From assembly GCF_029542205.1 (NCBI RefSeq), contig NZ_CP113783.1:1727001-1791000 (forward strand): DNA of 64,000 nucleotides. Direction: 5' to 3'. This DNA comes from Pseudoxanthomonas sp. SE1. Its GTDB lineage: Bacteria > Pseudomonadota > Gammaproteobacteria > Xanthomonadales > Xanthomonadaceae. The translations under genes were made by a program, and so were the position numbers. How positions within the stretch are numbered: the first letter of the stretch is position 1; every line of letters starts with the position of its first letter. This document shows positions 38,906 through 49,248 of this stretch, one piece after another. The notes beneath the pieces are model-generated. The model did no database searches and was not told the origin of the DNA. It saw only the letters and a list, made by a program, of their open reading frames with translations.

Positions 38906-40081
38906 TCAGACGAGTTCGATCGCGATCGCGGTGGCCTCGCCGCCGCCGATGCAGAGGGTGGCGATGCCGCGCTTGCCGCCGCGCGTGCGCAGGGCGTTGA
39001 TCAGCGTGACCACCAGGCGGGCACCCGACGCGCCGATCGGATGACCCAGCGCGCAGGCACCGCCGTTGACGTTGACCTTGGCGTGCGGGATGCCCAGCTC
39101 CTTGATCGGCGCCATGGCCACGACGGCGAAGGCTTCGTTGACTTCGAACAGATCCACCTGGTCCACGGTCCAGCCGACCTGCTTGAGCAGCTTGTCGATG
39201 GCCGAGACGGGCGCGGTGGTGAACCACTCCGGCGCCTGCGAGTAGGTCGCATGGCCGACGATCCGCGCCAGCGGCTGCAGGCCACGCTTGACGGCTTCGT
39301 CGGCGCTGAGCAATACCGTGGCCGCGGCGCCGTCGGAAATGCTCGACGAACTGGCAGCCGTCACCGTGCCGTCCTTCTTGAACGCCGGCTTCAGCGTCGG
39401 GATCTTGGCGGTGTCGGACTTGCCCGGCTGTTCGTCGGTGCTGACTTCGACCTCGCCCTTCCGGGTGGCGACCTTGACCGGGACGATCTCGTCGTTGAAC
39501 GCGCCCGACGCCTGCGCGGCCTGGGCGCGGGTCACCGATTCGATCGAGTAGGCATCCTGTTCTTCGCGGGTGAAACCGAACTTGGCGACGGTAGCCTCGG
39601 CGAACACGCCCATCGCTTGACCATCGTATGGATTGGTCAGGCCGTCCCACGCCATGTGGTCGACCGCCTGGAAGTTGCCGTAGCGGTTGCCGGTGCGCGA
39701 GTTGGGGATCATGTGCGGGGCATTGCTCATCGACTCCATGCCACCGGCGACCACGACGCTGGCCGAACCGGCCTTGATCAGGTCGTGGCCCAGCATGATC
39801 GCCTTCATGCCCGAACCGCAGACCTTGTTGATGGTGGTAGCGCCTGCGGCATCGGGGATGCCGGCGGCGCGCGCCGCCTGGCGGGCGGGAGCCTGGCCCA
39901 GGTTGGCCGGCAGCACGCAGCCCATGATGATCTCGGACACGTCGGCGGCCGGGATGCCGGACTGTTCCAGCGCGGCGGCGATGGCGGCCGCGCCCAGCGT
40001 CGGGGTGGGGACGCCGTTGAACTGGCCAAGGAACGAACCGATGGCGGTGCGCTTGGCGGCGGCGATGACGATGTCGGACAT
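38906..40081 (-). CDS. Acetyl-CoA C-acetyltransferase (thiolase)
   Basis: A 391-aa biosynthetic/degradative type II thiolase. Acyl-Cys in INKVCGSGMKAIMLG, then GGMESMSNAPHMIPN, the NEAFAVVA loop and the catalytic His and second Cys in GGACALGHPIGASGAR and TLCIGGGEATA. It would cleave acetoacetyl-CoA from the leucine route or act in acetyl-CoA condensation. The length and NEAF motif fit AtoB/PhaA rather than FadA. Confidence 0.93.
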   Translation of the reverse strand: MSDIVIAAAKRTAIGSFLGQFNGVPTPTLGAAAIAAALEQSGIPAADVSEIIMGCVLPANLGQAPARQAARAAGIPDAAGATTINKVCGSGMKAIMLGHDLIKAGSASVVVAGGMESMSNAPHMIPNSRTGNRYGNFQAVDHMAWDGLTNPYDGQAMGVFAEATVAKFGFTREEQDAYSIESVTRAQAAQASGAFNDEIVPVKVATRKGEVEVSTDEQPGKSDTAKIPTLKPAFKKDGTVTAASSSSISDGAAATVLLSADEAVKRGLQPLARIVGHATYSQAPEWFTTAPVSAIDKLLKQVGWTVDQVDLFEVNEAFAVVAMAPIKELGIPHAKVNVNGGACALGHPIGASGARLVVTLINALRTRGGKRGIATLCIGGGEATAIAIELV

Positions 40082-40209
40082 GGAGGACTTCCCGCGTGGA
40101 GTGAGTCCCCGATTATCCTGCCCCGGACCGACAGCGGGCAAATCGGCCGTTCGTACAGGGTCGGGCGATGCCGGATCGCGGCGTATTCTCTGGCGCAAGG
40201 GGGGAGGAC

Positions 40210-40998
40210 ATGTCACACAAGCCATCGACCGAACCGGCGCCTCGCGCGTTCGTCGTCCCCTGCAAGGTGCTGGACCCAGGCGCGCCATGGCGCTGGTTGC
40301 GTGCGGGCTGGCGCGACGTGTGTCGCGCGCCCGCCTTGACGCTCTTGTTCGGCGGGGTGATCGTGCTGGTGAGCGCCGGTATTTCCTGGCTGGCGTATTC
40401 GTTGGGGCGGTTCGCCCTGCTGGCGACCCTGCTGTCAGGGTTCGTCTTCGTCGCGCCTCTGATCTGCGTGGGCCTCTACTGCGTCAGCCGTGGCCTGGAA
40501 CGAGGACGCACGCCTCTGTTGCGGGATTCCTTCGTTCTGGCCAGGCGCGTGCTGGGCCAGGCGGGCGTGTTCGCGCTGGGGCAGGGCGTGATCATCCTGC
40601 TGTGGTCGCGCGCCGGGATGATGGTCAGTGCCTTCTTCCCGTTCGATGGCAGCGACCCGAGCGCGTTCTGGGAATTCCTTGCGCTGGGGTCTGCTGTCGG
40701 TGCGGTGTTCGCCACGCTCACCTTCGCCGTTACCGCCTTCTCGTTGCCGATGATCGCCGACCGCGACGTGGACATGGTGACGGCGGCCGTTTCCAGCGTG
40801 CATGCGGTGATGCGCAACAAGCGCGTGATGCTGGTGTGGGGCCTGCTGCTGGTGGCGCTGACGGCGGTTGGCTTCGCCACGGCGCTGTTGGGGTTGGGTC
40901 TGCTGATGCCGTGGCTGGCGTATGCCAGTTGGCATGCCTATCGGGAGACGCTGGATGCGTCTTCGTGGCCTGTCCTGGAGGAGGCAGGCCCGGCGTAG
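40210..40998 (+). CDS. DUF2189 membrane protein
   Basis: A 262-aa inner-membrane protein with about six transmembrane helices. APWRWLRAGWRDVCRAPALT, FVAPLICVGLYCVSRGLERG and SVHAVMRNKRVMLVWGLLLV are typical of DUF2189. Function unknown. ATG at 40210 has GGGGAGGAC upstream, better than the earlier in-frame start. Its TAG stop is provided by a GTAGGGCGGGCT REP. Confidence 0.85.
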   Translation: MSHKPSTEPAPRAFVVPCKVLDPGAPWRWLRAGWRDVCRAPALTLLFGGVIVLVSAGISWLAYSLGRFALLATLLSGFVFVAPLICVGLYCVSRGLERGRTPLLRDSFVLARRVLGQAGVFALGQGVIILLWSRAGMMVSAFFPFDGSDPSAFWEFLALGSAVGAVFATLTFAVTAFSLPMIADRDVDMVTAAVSSVHAVMRNKRVMLVWGLLLVALTAVGFATALLGLGLLMPWLAYASWHAYRETLDASSWPVLEEAGPA

Positions 40999-41063
40999 GG
41001 CGGGCTCGAGCCCGCCTTCGCGATGGACGTACGTACGGGACGGCGGGCGGGAGCCCGCCCTAC
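40995..41063. repeat. REP supplying the DUF2189 stop codon
   Basis: GTAGGGCGGGCTCGAGCCCG (40995 on) and its partner GGGCGGGAGCCCGCCCTAC (41045-41063) form a REP pair of the GTAGGGCGGGCT family between two convergent genes. TAG at 40996-40998 ends DUF2189. Confidence 0.8.
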
Positions 41064-41076
41064 GACGACCTCCAGA

Positions 41077-42249
41077 TCATCCCCGGCCGTCGAACAACTC
41101 GCGCCCGATCAGCATGCGGCGGATCTCGTTGGTGCCGGCGCCGATGGCGTAGAGCTTGGCGTCGCGCAGCAGACGGCCGGCCGGGTACTCGTTGATGTAG
41201 CCGTTGCCGCCCAGTGACTGGATGGCTTCCAGCGTGACCTGCACGGCGGCTTCCGAGGCGTGCAGCAGGCAACCTGCCGCTGCGGCACGCGACCCCTGGC
41301 CTTCGTCGAATCCGCGCGCCACCTGGTAGGCGAACGCGCGGCTGGACTGCAGTGCGGTGTACATGTCGGCAAGCTTGCCCTGCATCAGGCCGAACGTGCC
41401 GATGGCCGCATCGAACTGCTTGCGTTCGCGCACGTAGGGCAGGGTGATGTCGAGCGCCGCCTGCATCAGGCCGATCGGCCCACCGCTCAGCACCAGCCGC
41501 TCGGTGTTCAGGCCGCTCATCAGCACGCGCACGCCCTGGTTCACTTCGCCCAGTACGTTCCCGGCGGGAATCTCGCAGTTCTCGAACACCAGTTCGCAGG
41601 TGTTGCTGCCGCGCATGCCCAGCTTGTCCAGCTTCTGCGCGGTGGAGAACCCCTTCATGCCGCGCTCGACGATGAAGGCGGTCATGCACTTGCTGCCCGC
41701 GTCCTTGCCCGCGGTGCGCATGTAGACCAGCAGCACGTCGGCTTCCGGTCCGTTGGTGATCCACATCTTGTTGCCGTTGGCCACCCAGACGCCGTCACGG
41801 AGTTCGGCGCGGCAGCTCATCGAGCCGACCACGTCCGAACCCGCGCCCGGCTCGCTCATCGCCAGCGCGCCCTTCCACTCGCCGCTGCTGAGCTTCGGCA
41901 GGTACTTCGCGCGCTGCGCGGCATTGCCGTTGAGATAGAGGTTGGAGACGCACAGGTTGGAATGCGCGCCATAGCTCAGGCCCACCGAGCCCGACGCACG
42001 CGAGATCTCCTCCATCGCCACCAGATGGGCCAGGTAGCCCATGCCGCTGCCGCCGAATTCCGGATCCACGGTGATGCCCAGCAGGCCCAGTTCGCCCAGC
42101 TTGGGCCACAGGTCCTGCGGGAATGCGTTGTCGTGGTCGATCTGCGCCGCACGCGGCGCGATCTCGGTCTGCGCGAACCGCTGCACGGCCTCGCGCAGCG
42201 CATCCAATTCTTCGCCCAGCGGAAATCCGCTGACGGTATCCGGTCGCAT
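41077..42249 (-). CDS. Isovaleryl-CoA dehydrogenase
   Basis: A 390-aa acyl-CoA dehydrogenase that oxidises isovaleryl-CoA to 3-methylcrotonyl-CoA. The motifs [40 protein letters not shown] and [17 protein letters not shown] are those of IVD, and the C-terminal part [20 protein letters not shown] is conserved. In IVD the catalytic base lies on the helix with [19 protein letters not shown] nearby. ATG at 42249 follows GGAGGGAGGA. It lies 50 nt downstream of leucine dehydrogenase and is probably in one operon with it (liuA in Pseudomonas). Confidence 0.93.
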   Translation of the reverse strand: MRPDTVSGFPLGEELDALREAVQRFAQTEIAPRAAQIDHDNAFPQDLWPKLGELGLLGITVDPEFGGSGMGYLAHLVAMEEISRASGSVGLSYGAHSNLCVSNLYLNGNAAQRAKYLPKLSSGEWKGALAMSEPGAGSDVVGSMSCRAELRDGVWVANGNKMWITNGPEADVLLVYMRTAGKDAGSKCMTAFIVERGMKGFSTAQKLDKLGMRGSNTCELVFENCEIPAGNVLGEVNQGVRVLMSGLNTERLVLSGGPIGLMQAALDITLPYVRERKQFDAAIGTFGLMQGKLADMYTALQSSRAFAYQVARGFDEGQGSRAAAAGCLLHASEAAVQVTLEAIQSLGGNGYINEYPAGRLLRDAKLYAIGAGTNEIRRMLIGRELFDGRG

Positions 42250-42299
42250 TCGGTCCTCCCTCCTATTGCGGCCCATCCAGGTTGTATCTGCAACTTACC

Positions 42300-43400
42300 T
42301 CAATGTTCGCCGCGCAGGTGCCCCATGAAGCGCGGTGCGGTACGGCCCAGCGGCAGCTTGAGCTTGCCGATGGCGGTCATGCGGGCCTCGGCGATGCGGT
42401 CGGCCGCATACTGCGGCGCGATGCCTTCCTTCTCGGACAGGTCGAAGATCTTGCCGACGGTGTGGTAGATGGTCCGCATCATCCGCATGGCGCGCTCGCG
42501 GTTGTAGCCGTCGATCTCCAGCGACACGTTCATCACGCCGCCCGCGTTCACCGCGTAATCGGGCGCGTACAGGATGCCGCGCTTGGCCGCTTCCACGCCG
42601 GTCACGTGCGACATCTGGTTGTTCGCCGTGCCGCAGATCACCTTCGCCTTCAGGCGGGGCAGCGTCTCTTCGTTGATCGCGTACTCCAGCGCGCACGGAC
42701 TGAACACGTCCACCGGCAGGTCGTAGATCTCGTCCGGCTTCACGGCTTCCGCGCCGTACTCTTCGACCGCATGTTCGACCAACGCCGGATTGAGGTCGGT
42801 GACGAACAGCTTGGCGCCGCGTTCCTTCAGCAGCTTCACGTACTCCATGCCGATGTGGCCCAGGCCCTGCACGGCGAAGCTGTACTTGCCGATCTCCTCG
42901 TTGCCGAACTTGCGGTTCAGCGTGGCCATCAGGCCCTGCAGCGCACCGTAGGCGGTGAACGGGGCCGGATCGCCGGAGCCGCCGTGCACCTGGTGCACGC
43001 CGACCACGTACTCGGTCTCGCGGTAGACGTTTTCCATGTCATTGACGTCGGTGCCCACGTCCTCGGCGGTGATGTAGCGGCCGCCCAGCGAGTCCACGTA
43101 CCGGCCGAAGCTGCGGAACAGCACCTCGGTCTTGTCCACGCTGCTGTCGCCGATCAGCACCGCCTTGCCGCCGCCCACGTTGAGGCCGGCCAGTGCATTC
43201 TTGTACGTCATCGTGCGGCTCAGGCGCAGCGCGTCGTTCAGCGCCAGCGCGCTGTCGGCGTAGGGCCGCATGCGCACACCGCCCAGCGCCGGACCCAGCA
43301 CGGTGCTGTGGATGGCGATGATGGCCTTCAGCCCGGCATCCGGGTTGTGGCAGAAGACGACCTGTTCGTGGCCAGAGGTATCGAGGGTTTCGAAAATCAT
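42300..43400 (-). CDS. Leucine/valine dehydrogenase (Glu/Leu/Phe/Val family)
   Basis: A 366-aa NAD-dependent deaminating dehydrogenase that turns branched-chain amino acids into 2-oxo acids. Substrate/catalytic region: STVLGPALGGVRMRPYAD, TYKNALAGLNVGGGKAVLIG with the catalytic Lys, and TAEDVGTDVNDME. Rossmann motif FAVQGLGHIGMEYVKLLKER and VICGTANNQMSH follow. The length fits leucine dehydrogenase. It heads the pair with isovaleryl-CoA dehydrogenase. Confidence 0.92.
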   Translation of the reverse strand: MIFETLDTSGHEQVVFCHNPDAGLKAIIAIHSTVLGPALGGVRMRPYADSALALNDALRLSRTMTYKNALAGLNVGGGKAVLIGDSSVDKTEVLFRSFGRYVDSLGGRYITAEDVGTDVNDMENVYRETEYVVGVHQVHGGSGDPAPFTAYGALQGLMATLNRKFGNEEIGKYSFAVQGLGHIGMEYVKLLKERGAKLFVTDLNPALVEHAVEEYGAEAVKPDEIYDLPVDVFSPCALEYAINEETLPRLKAKVICGTANNQMSHVTGVEAAKRGILYAPDYAVNAGGVMNVSLEIDGYNRERAMRMMRTIYHTVGKIFDLSEKEGIAPQYAADRIAEARMTAIGKLKLPLGRTAPRFMGHLRGEH

Positions 43401-43593
43401 GGGTGGGCTCCGGTGCGCGGGTGGGGACCGGCGCGGGCTTGCCTTCAGCGGCTAACGGGTTGTCAGAAAAGAAAAAAGCGACGTTTCCGGAACACGGCCG
43501 TGGTCGTCGCTGGCGGCCAGTTTAATCCAATCGGCCACGGGCGATATGACAAGGGGGCGGCGAGGGAGGGCGCCTTCGGCCTATTGTGAGAAT

Positions 43594-43612
43594 CGAACGA
43601 CCGTGCTATTTC
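43594..43612. promoter_or_regulatory. Putative TetR operator upstream of the regulator
   Basis: CGAACGACCGTGCTATTTC ends 8 nt before the tetR ATG. It matches 17 of 19 bases of the reverse complement of the site at 44285-44303. The imperfect palindrome GAACG-AC-CGTGC suits a dimeric TetR repressor. Confidence 0.55.
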
Positions 43613-43619
43613 TACTGCC

Positions 43620-44243
43620 ATGACACCCCAGGCCGCCACCCACAAAGGCAATGCCACCCGCGAGATGATCGTCGCGCGGGCCTATGACATCGCGGCCCGG
43701 CATGGTCTGGAAGGCCTGTCCATCGGCGAACTCGCCACCGCCGCCGGCATGTCGAAGAGCGGCGTGTTCGCGCATTTCGGGTCGCGCGAGGACCTGCAGC
43801 TGACCGTGCTGGAGTGGACCGCCGAGCGCTATGCGCGTGCCGTGATCGTGCCGGCGGTGGGCCTGCCGCGCGGCCTGCCGCGCCTGCGCGCGATCATGGA
43901 GAACTGGTTCCGCTGGGTCTGCGACAACCCCGACGGCTGCGTGATCCTGGCCGCTGCGCACGAGTACGACGCCCGCCCGGGCCTGTTGCGCGACCGCATC
44001 GTCGACTGGCTGCTGCAACTGCGCCAGCAACTGGTCAAGGCGATCGGCATGTGCATCGACACCGGCGAACTGTCGCCGAAGACCGATCCGCTCCTGCTGG
44101 CATTCGAGCTGTTCGCCGTGGCGCAGGGCCTGCACGACGCCCGTCTGTACGACGCCGCGCAGGCCCCGCTGCTCGCCCGGCGTTCCCTGGACCGCCTGCT
44201 GGCGTCCTACGGCGCCCCCGCGCCGTCTTCCCCCACCGCCTGA
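43620..44243 (+). CDS. TetR-family transcriptional regulator
   Basis: A 207-aa regulator with an N-terminal helix-turn-helix: TREMIVARAYDIAARHGLEG and IGELATAAGMSKSGVFAHFG. The C-terminal ligand domain includes AIMENWFRWVCDNPDGCVIL. The next gene, an alpha/beta hydrolase, starts 19 nt downstream, and near-identical operator-like sites lie at both gene starts, so autoregulation and control of the hydrolase are likely. Confidence 0.9.
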   Translation: MTPQAATHKGNATREMIVARAYDIAARHGLEGLSIGELATAAGMSKSGVFAHFGSREDLQLTVLEWTAERYARAVIVPAVGLPRGLPRLRAIMENWFRWVCDNPDGCVILAAAHEYDARPGLLRDRIVDWLLQLRQQLVKAIGMCIDTGELSPKTDPLLLAFELFAVAQGLHDARLYDAAQAPLLARRSLDRLLASYGAPAPSSPTA

Positions 44244-44262
44244 TTCTTCCCGAGGTGCCGTC

Positions 44263-45192
44263 ATGGCTGCTGTCTCTGCCCCACGAAATAGCACGACCGT
44301 TCGTAAATCATGGATGCTGTCGCTGCTGAGCGCGCGCTTCGCGGTCGGCAGCTGGCTGGCCCCGCGCAGCACGCTGGCCCGGGCCTTCCAGTTGTTCTGC
44401 ACACCCATGCCCGGTGCACGCACCCGTGCCCGCCAGAGCGAGACCGGCGGTGCACGTATCGGCGAACTGGCCTTCGGCCGCGAACGCCTGGCCACCTACA
44501 CCTGGGGCGACCCGCAGCGCGAACCGACCGTGCTGCTGGTGCATGGCTGGTCCAGCTTCGGCCTGCGCTTCCTGCCGTGGGTGGAGCCGCTGCGCCGCGC
44601 CGGTTATGCCGTCGTCGCGTTCGACCAGCCGGCGCATGGCCGCAGCAGTGGCCGGCGCGCGACCCTGCCGATGTTCGCCGAGGCGGCGGCGCGGGTGGCC
44701 GAACACATCGGACCGTTGGCGGCGGTCGTGGGGCATTCGCTCGGCGGCGCGGCGGCGGCGATCGCGATGGCGCGCGGCATGCAGGCCGAACGCGTGATCC
44801 TGCTGGCGCCCGCCGCCGATCCCTTCGATGCCGCGCGCCGTTTCGGCGGCATGGTGGGGCTGGCGCAGTTCCTCAGCCGGCGCCTGTTCGACGAGTACCA
44901 GGAACTGACCGCCCACGACGTGCGCGAACTGCACGCGCACGCCACGGCCCCGCGCATCGCGCGTCCGGGCCTGATCGTGCACGACCTGGAAGACACCGAC
45001 GTGCCGTGGTGCGAAGGCGAACGCTATGCGCGCTACTGGCCGCAGGCCACGCTGCTCAGCACCACCGGGCTCGGCCACCACCGCGTGACCATCGCGCCGG
45101 AAACACTCGACGCCGCATTGCGTTTCCTGCGTGGCGAAACCGTCGGCCAGCGCGTGGTCTCCACGCGGGAGCTGCCGTTCGGGCTGTGCTGA
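44263..45192 (+). CDS. Alpha/beta hydrolase
   Basis: A 309-aa hydrolase. Oxyanion segment VLLVHGWSSFG, nucleophile elbow VVGHSLGGAAAAIAMARG, acid region LIVHDLEDTDVPW and final His in LGHHRVTIAPE give a complete triad. ATG at 44263 has GAGGTG at good spacing. A possible operator (44285-44303) would then lie inside codons 8-14; a start at residue 18 (44314) would put it upstream but has no ribosome site. Substrate unknown. Confidence 0.87.
   Translation: MAAVSAPRNSTTVRKSWMLSLLSARFAVGSWLAPRSTLARAFQLFCTPMPGARTRARQSETGGARIGELAFGRERLATYTWGDPQREPTVLLVHGWSSFGLRFLPWVEPLRRAGYAVVAFDQPAHGRSSGRRATLPMFAEAAARVAEHIGPLAAVVGHSLGGAAAAIAMARGMQAERVILLAPAADPFDAARRFGGMVGLAQFLSRRLFDEYQELTAHDVRELHAHATAPRIARPGLIVHDLEDTDVPWCEGERYARYWPQATLLSTTGLGHHRVTIAPETLDAALRFLRGETVGQRVVSTRELPFGLC
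44285..44303. promoter_or_regulatory. Second copy of the putative TetR operator
   Basis: GAAATAGCACGACCGTTCG is the inverted counterpart of the 43594 site with two central mismatches. It falls in the first codons of the hydrolase, 42 nt after the tetR stop. Confidence 0.5.
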
Positions 45193-45313
45193 CACGCGTC
45201 ACCGCACGCCACCGTAGGGTGTGCGTGCCGTGTCCACTGGTGTGCAATTGGTGAGGTCATGACGCGCGAACGGCTACAATCCCGCGTCTGTCCGCACCTG
45301 TAAGTGAGCACGC

Positions 45314-48300
45314 GTGAGCACACCCGCCAGCCAGTTTCCCGCAGCCCAGGCCGATGCCACGCCGCTGCGCTTCGTGACCGCCGCCAGCCTGTTCGACGGG
45401 CACGACGCCGCCATCAACATCATGCGGCGGCTGATCCAGGGCGAGGGCGCGGAAGTGGTCCACCTGGGCCATAACCGCAGCGTCGAGGACGTTGTCCGCG
45501 CCGCGCTGCAGGAAGACGCCGACGGCATCGCGCTGTCCAGCTACCAGGGCGGCCACGTCGAGTACTTCAAGTACATGGTCGACATGCTGAAGGAACGCGG
45601 CGCCGGCCACGTGCGCGTGTTCGGCGGCGGCGGCGGCACCATCACGCCGGAAGAGATCGCCGAACTGCAGGCCTACGGCGTGGAGCGCATCTACCACCCC
45701 AACGACGGCATGAAGATGGGGCTGGTGGAGATGATCCAGGACGTGGTCAAGCGCGCCGAGGACGCGCGCCACCCGGTCAACGGCCAGCGCGAATGGAACG
45801 CATCGGTCGCGCCCGCGCTCACCGACGAAGCCGGCATCGGCCGCATGCTCAGCACCATCGAGGACGGCGTGCTGTCCGAATCCGAACTGGAGAAGCTGCG
45901 CGCGCAATGGGCCAAGGGCCCGCATGCGCCGTTCCCCGCCCGCGCCACCCCGGTCATCGGCATCACCGGCACCGGCGGCGCCGGCAAATCGTCGGTCACC
46001 GACGAACTGATGAACCGCTTCCTGTCCTGCTTCCCGCAGATGCACATCGCGGTGATCTCGGTCGATCCCACCCGTCGCCGCACCGGTGGCGCGCTGCTCG
46101 GCGACCGCATTCGCATGAACGCACTGCGCAGCGAACGCATCTACATGCGCTCCATGGCCACGCGTCGCCAGCATGTGGCGACGAATGCCATGCTGAAGGA
46201 CTGCATCGCGTTCCTCAAGTCGCTCGGCTTCGACCTGGTCATCGTGGAAACCGCCGGCATCGGCCAGAGCGATTCGGAGATCGTCGACCTGGTCGACTTC
46301 CCCATGTACGTGATGACCAGCGACTACGGCGCGGCCAGCCAGCTGGAGAAGATCGACATGATCGACTTCGCCGAGCTGATCGTGCTGAACAAGTACGACA
46401 AGCGCGGCGCCGAAGACGCCCTGCGCGACGTGCGCAAGCAGTGGAAGCGCAACCGCGTGGCGTTCCAGACCCCGGACGCCGACGTGCCTGTGTATCCCAC
46501 CATCGCCAGCCAGTTCAACGACCCCGGCGTCAGCTGGATGTTCGCCAACCTGTGCCGCCTGCTGCGCGACAAGCTGCAGCTGCCGGCGGAGAAATGGACG
46601 CCGTCCATCGACACGGAGCTGAAGGAACCGCGCGCCACCGTGCTGATCCCCGGCGCGCGCGTGCGCTACCTGGCCGAGATCGCCGAACAGGGCCGCGGCA
46701 TCAACCGCCGCATCGAGACCGAAGCCGAAACCGCCAGCCGCGCGCAGCATTACTGGAATGCGTTGAAGGACCTGGACGATGCGGCGCTGCCGAAGGCGTT
46801 GGAGTTGTACTCGGCCGACAGCCTCCTTCCTCCGCTTGCGGGGGAAGGTGCCCGAAGGGCGGATGGGGGCGCGCGCGGTGAGGCAGGCCCCCATCCCAGC
46901 CTTCCCCCGCAGGCGGGGGAAGGGGCGGTCAATGTCGACCGCTCGCTGCTGACGCTGCGCCAGCGCTACAACGACGCCATCCAGTCGCTCTCGTCCGAGG
47001 CGCTGAAGCTGCTGCGCGAATGGCCCGCCCGCCACAAGGCCGTCACCGACCCGGTCAACGAATACGAAGTGCGCGGCAAGACCATCCGCATCGACAACTA
47101 CACCACCTCGCTCAGCCATCAGCAGATCCCGAAGATCGCGCCGCCGAAGTACCGCAGCTGGGGCGAGCAGCTGACCTTCCTGCAGAAGGAGAATCTCCCC
47201 GGCAGCTATCCGTACACCGGCGGCGTGTACCCGTACCGTCGCACCGGCGAGGACCCCATCCGCATGTTCGCCGGCGAGGGCACGCCGGAGCGCACCAACC
47301 GCCGCTTCCATTACCTCAGCGTCGGCCAGCCGGCCGCGCGCCTGTCCACCGCCTTCGACAGCGTCACGCTGTACGGCGAGGACCCGGCGCCGCGCCCCGA
47401 CATCTACGGCAAGATCGGCAACTCCGGCGTCAACATCCCCACGCTGGACGACATGAAGAAGCTGTACTCCGGCTTCGACCTGTGCGCGCCCACCACGTCG
47501 GTGTCGATGACCATCAATGGCCCGGCGCCGATGATCCTGGCGATGTTCATGAACACCGCCATCGACCAGCAGGTGGAGAAGTACCTCAAGGCCGACGACG
47601 CGCGCTGGGCCGAGGCGCAGAAGAAGATCGACGCGTTCTTCGAGGGCCGCGCGCGGCCGCAGTACCACGGCGAGCTGCCGCCGACCAACAACGGTCTGGG
47701 CCTGGGCCTGCTGGGCATCACCGGCAACCAGCTGGTGGACGAAGAAACGTATGCCCGCATCAAGGCCGAGACGCTGGCCACCGTGCGCGGCACCGTGCAG
47801 GCCGACATCCTGAAGGAAGACCAGGCGCAGAACACCTGCATCTTCAGCACCGAGTTCGCCCTGCGCATGATGGGGGACATCCAGCAGTACTTCGTCGACA
47901 ACGGCGTGCGCAACTTCTACTCGGTGAGCATCAGCGGTTACCACATCGCCGAGGCCGGGGCGAACCCGATCAGCCAGCTGGCTTTCACGCTGTCCAATGG
48001 CTTCACCATCGTGGAGTACTACCTGGCGCGCGGCATGAAGATCGACGACTTCGCGCCCAACCTGTCGTTCTTCTTCAGCAACGGCATGGACCCGGAGTAC
48101 ACCGTCATCGGCCGCGTCGCGCGGCGCATCTGGGCGCGCGCCATGCGCGAGCGTTACGGCGCCAACGAGCGCAGCCAGATGATGAAGTACCACATCCAGA
48201 CCTCGGGCCGGTCGCTGCACGCGCAGGAGATCCAGTTCAACGACATCCGCACCACGCTGCAGGCGTTGTATGCGCTGTTCGACAACTGCAACAGCCTGCA

Positions 48301-48958
48301 CACGAATGCCTATGACGAGGCGATCACCACGCCGACGGAAGAGAGCGTGCGCCGCGCGGTCGCCATCCAGATGATCATCAACAAGGAGCTGGGGCTGAAC
48401 TTCAACGAGAACCCGTGGCAGGGCAGCTTCGTCGTGGACGAGCTGACGGACATCGTGGAAGAGGCGGTCTACAAGGAGTTCGAGGCCATCAGCGAGCGCG
48501 GTGGCGTGCTCGGCGCCATGGACACCATGTACCAGCGCGGCAAGATCCAGGAAGAGTCGCTGTACTACGAGCACAAGAAGCACGACGGCAGCCTGCCGCT
48601 GGTGGGCGTGAACACCTTCCTGCCGCGCGAGCACGGCGGCGAGATCGCCACCGAGATCGAGCTGATCCGTTCGACCGAAGAAGAGAAGGCCCAGCAGATC
48701 GCCAACGTCCGCGCCTGGCAGGCCAGCCGCAATGCGCTGGCGCCGGAAGGCGAGACCGACCACAGCCACGCCGCCGCGCTGGAAGAACACGCCGAGCCGG
48801 AAGTGCACGACGGCCACGGCCTGGCCTACCTGCAGCGCGCTGCGCGCGAGCGCCGCAATGTGTTCGAGGCACTGGTGGAAGCGGTGAAGACGCACAGTCT
48901 GGGCCAGATCAGTCACGCGCTGTATGACGTGGGCGGCGAGTACCGGCGGAACATGTAA
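45314..48958 (+). CDS. icmF: Fused isobutyryl-CoA mutase with an in-frame repeat insertion
   Basis: A 1214-aa B12 enzyme interconverting isobutyryl-CoA and n-butyryl-CoA. Order: cobalamin domain (D28-x-H30, [16 protein letters not shown]), MeaB-like G-protein chaperone with Walker A at 218-227 ([10 protein letters not shown]), linker, and mutase domain. Two residues that separate Icm from methylmalonyl-CoA mutase are of Icm type: Phe652 (RMFAGEG) and Gln839 (LKEDQAQNT). GTG start at 45314. It is about 120 aa longer than known IcmF; about 35 of these (504-538) come from a repeat read in frame. Confidence 0.93.
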   Translation: MSTPASQFPAAQADATPLRFVTAASLFDGHDAAINIMRRLIQGEGAEVVHLGHNRSVEDVVRAALQEDADGIALSSYQGGHVEYFKYMVDMLKERGAGHVRVFGGGGGTITPEEIAELQAYGVERIYHPNDGMKMGLVEMIQDVVKRAEDARHPVNGQREWNASVAPALTDEAGIGRMLSTIEDGVLSESELEKLRAQWAKGPHAPFPARATPVIGITGTGGAGKSSVTDELMNRFLSCFPQMHIAVISVDPTRRRTGGALLGDRIRMNALRSERIYMRSMATRRQHVATNAMLKDCIAFLKSLGFDLVIVETAGIGQSDSEIVDLVDFPMYVMTSDYGAASQLEKIDMIDFAELIVLNKYDKRGAEDALRDVRKQWKRNRVAFQTPDADVPVYPTIASQFNDPGVSWMFANLCRLLRDKLQLPAEKWTPSIDTELKEPRATVLIPGARVRYLAEIAEQGRGINRRIETEAETASRAQHYWNALKDLDDAALPKALELYSADSLLPPLAGEGARRADGGARGEAGPHPSLPPQAGEGAVNVDRSLLTLRQRYNDAIQSLSSEALKLLREWPARHKAVTDPVNEYEVRGKTIRIDNYTTSLSHQQIPKIAPPKYRSWGEQLTFLQKENLPGSYPYTGGVYPYRRTGEDPIRMFAGEGTPERTNRRFHYLSVGQPAARLSTAFDSVTLYGEDPAPRPDIYGKIGNSGVNIPTLDDMKKLYSGFDLCAPTTSVSMTINGPAPMILAMFMNTAIDQQVEKYLKADDARWAEAQKKIDAFFEGRARPQYHGELPPTNNGLGLGLLGITGNQLVDEETYARIKAETLATVRGTVQADILKEDQAQNTCIFSTEFALRMMGDIQQYFVDNGVRNFYSVSISGYHIAEAGANPISQLAFTLSNGFTIVEYYLARGMKIDDFAPNLSFFFSNGMDPEYTVIGRVARRIWARAMRERYGANERSQMMKYHIQTSGRSLHAQEIQFNDIRTTLQALYALFDNCNSLHTNAYDEAITTPTEESVRRAVAIQMIINKELGLNFNENPWQGSFVVDELTDIVEEAVYKEFEAISERGGVLGAMDTMYQRGKIQEESLYYEHKKHDGSLPLVGVNTFLPREHGGEIATEIELIRSTEEEKAQQIANVRAWQASRNALAPEGETDHSHAAALEEHAEPEVHDGHGLAYLQRAARERRNVFEALVEAVKTHSLGQISHALYDVGGEYRRNM
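46823..46927. repeat. Repeat read in frame within icmF
   Basis: CTCCTTCCTCCGCTTGCGGG at one end and CCCCCGCAGGCGGGGGAAGG at the other form a composite GGGGAAGG-type element of the sort normally found between genes here. It is a multiple of three and adds L504 to A538 between the G-domain linker and the mutase domain without a stop. Confidence 0.8.
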
Positions 48959-48980
48959 GCCGCCGCGGTCGTGGAAAAGG

Positions 48981-49005
48981 AAACCCGCCGGAAGGCGGGT
49001 TTTTT
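48981..49005 (+). terminator. Terminator of icmF
   Basis: AAACCCGCC and GGCGGGTTT flank a short GGAA-type loop and are followed by a T tract (49000-49005). It begins 23 nt after the icmF stop. Confidence 0.88.
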
Positions 49006-49248
49006 GCTCCCCTCTCCCTGCGCAGCGGGGGTAAGGATGATCTGCTTGCGCGGCATGCCGCGCAGGTCATCAGAACGCCGGGCGTGCTTCGCCCGGCCGG
49101 GGTGGGTGCCGAAGGCGGGTGAGGGGCGAGCGGAGAGACGGACGTGTCGGCGCCCGGTTTGTTACCGCGCCCGGCCCCTCATCCGCCCGTTGGGCACCTT
49201 CTCCCCGCTGCGCAGGGAGAAGGGAGCAGCGGCGGCTTGCGCGCTTAC
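49006..49248. repeat. Composite REP region after icmF
   Basis: CTCCCTGCGCAGCGGGG (49014-49030) and CCCCGCTGCGCAGGGAG (49203-49219) are exact inverted arms about 170 nt apart. Inside is a smaller CGGGCGTGCTTCGCCCGG hairpin (49079-49096) and CTCATCCGCCC-type sequence. No gene is seen in 48959-49245. Confidence 0.75.

Noticed and set aside
45257..48916. A 1219-codon open frame antisense to icmF
   Set aside because: It mirrors the codon structure of icmF, is rich in His/Val/Gln without motifs, and has no ribosome site.
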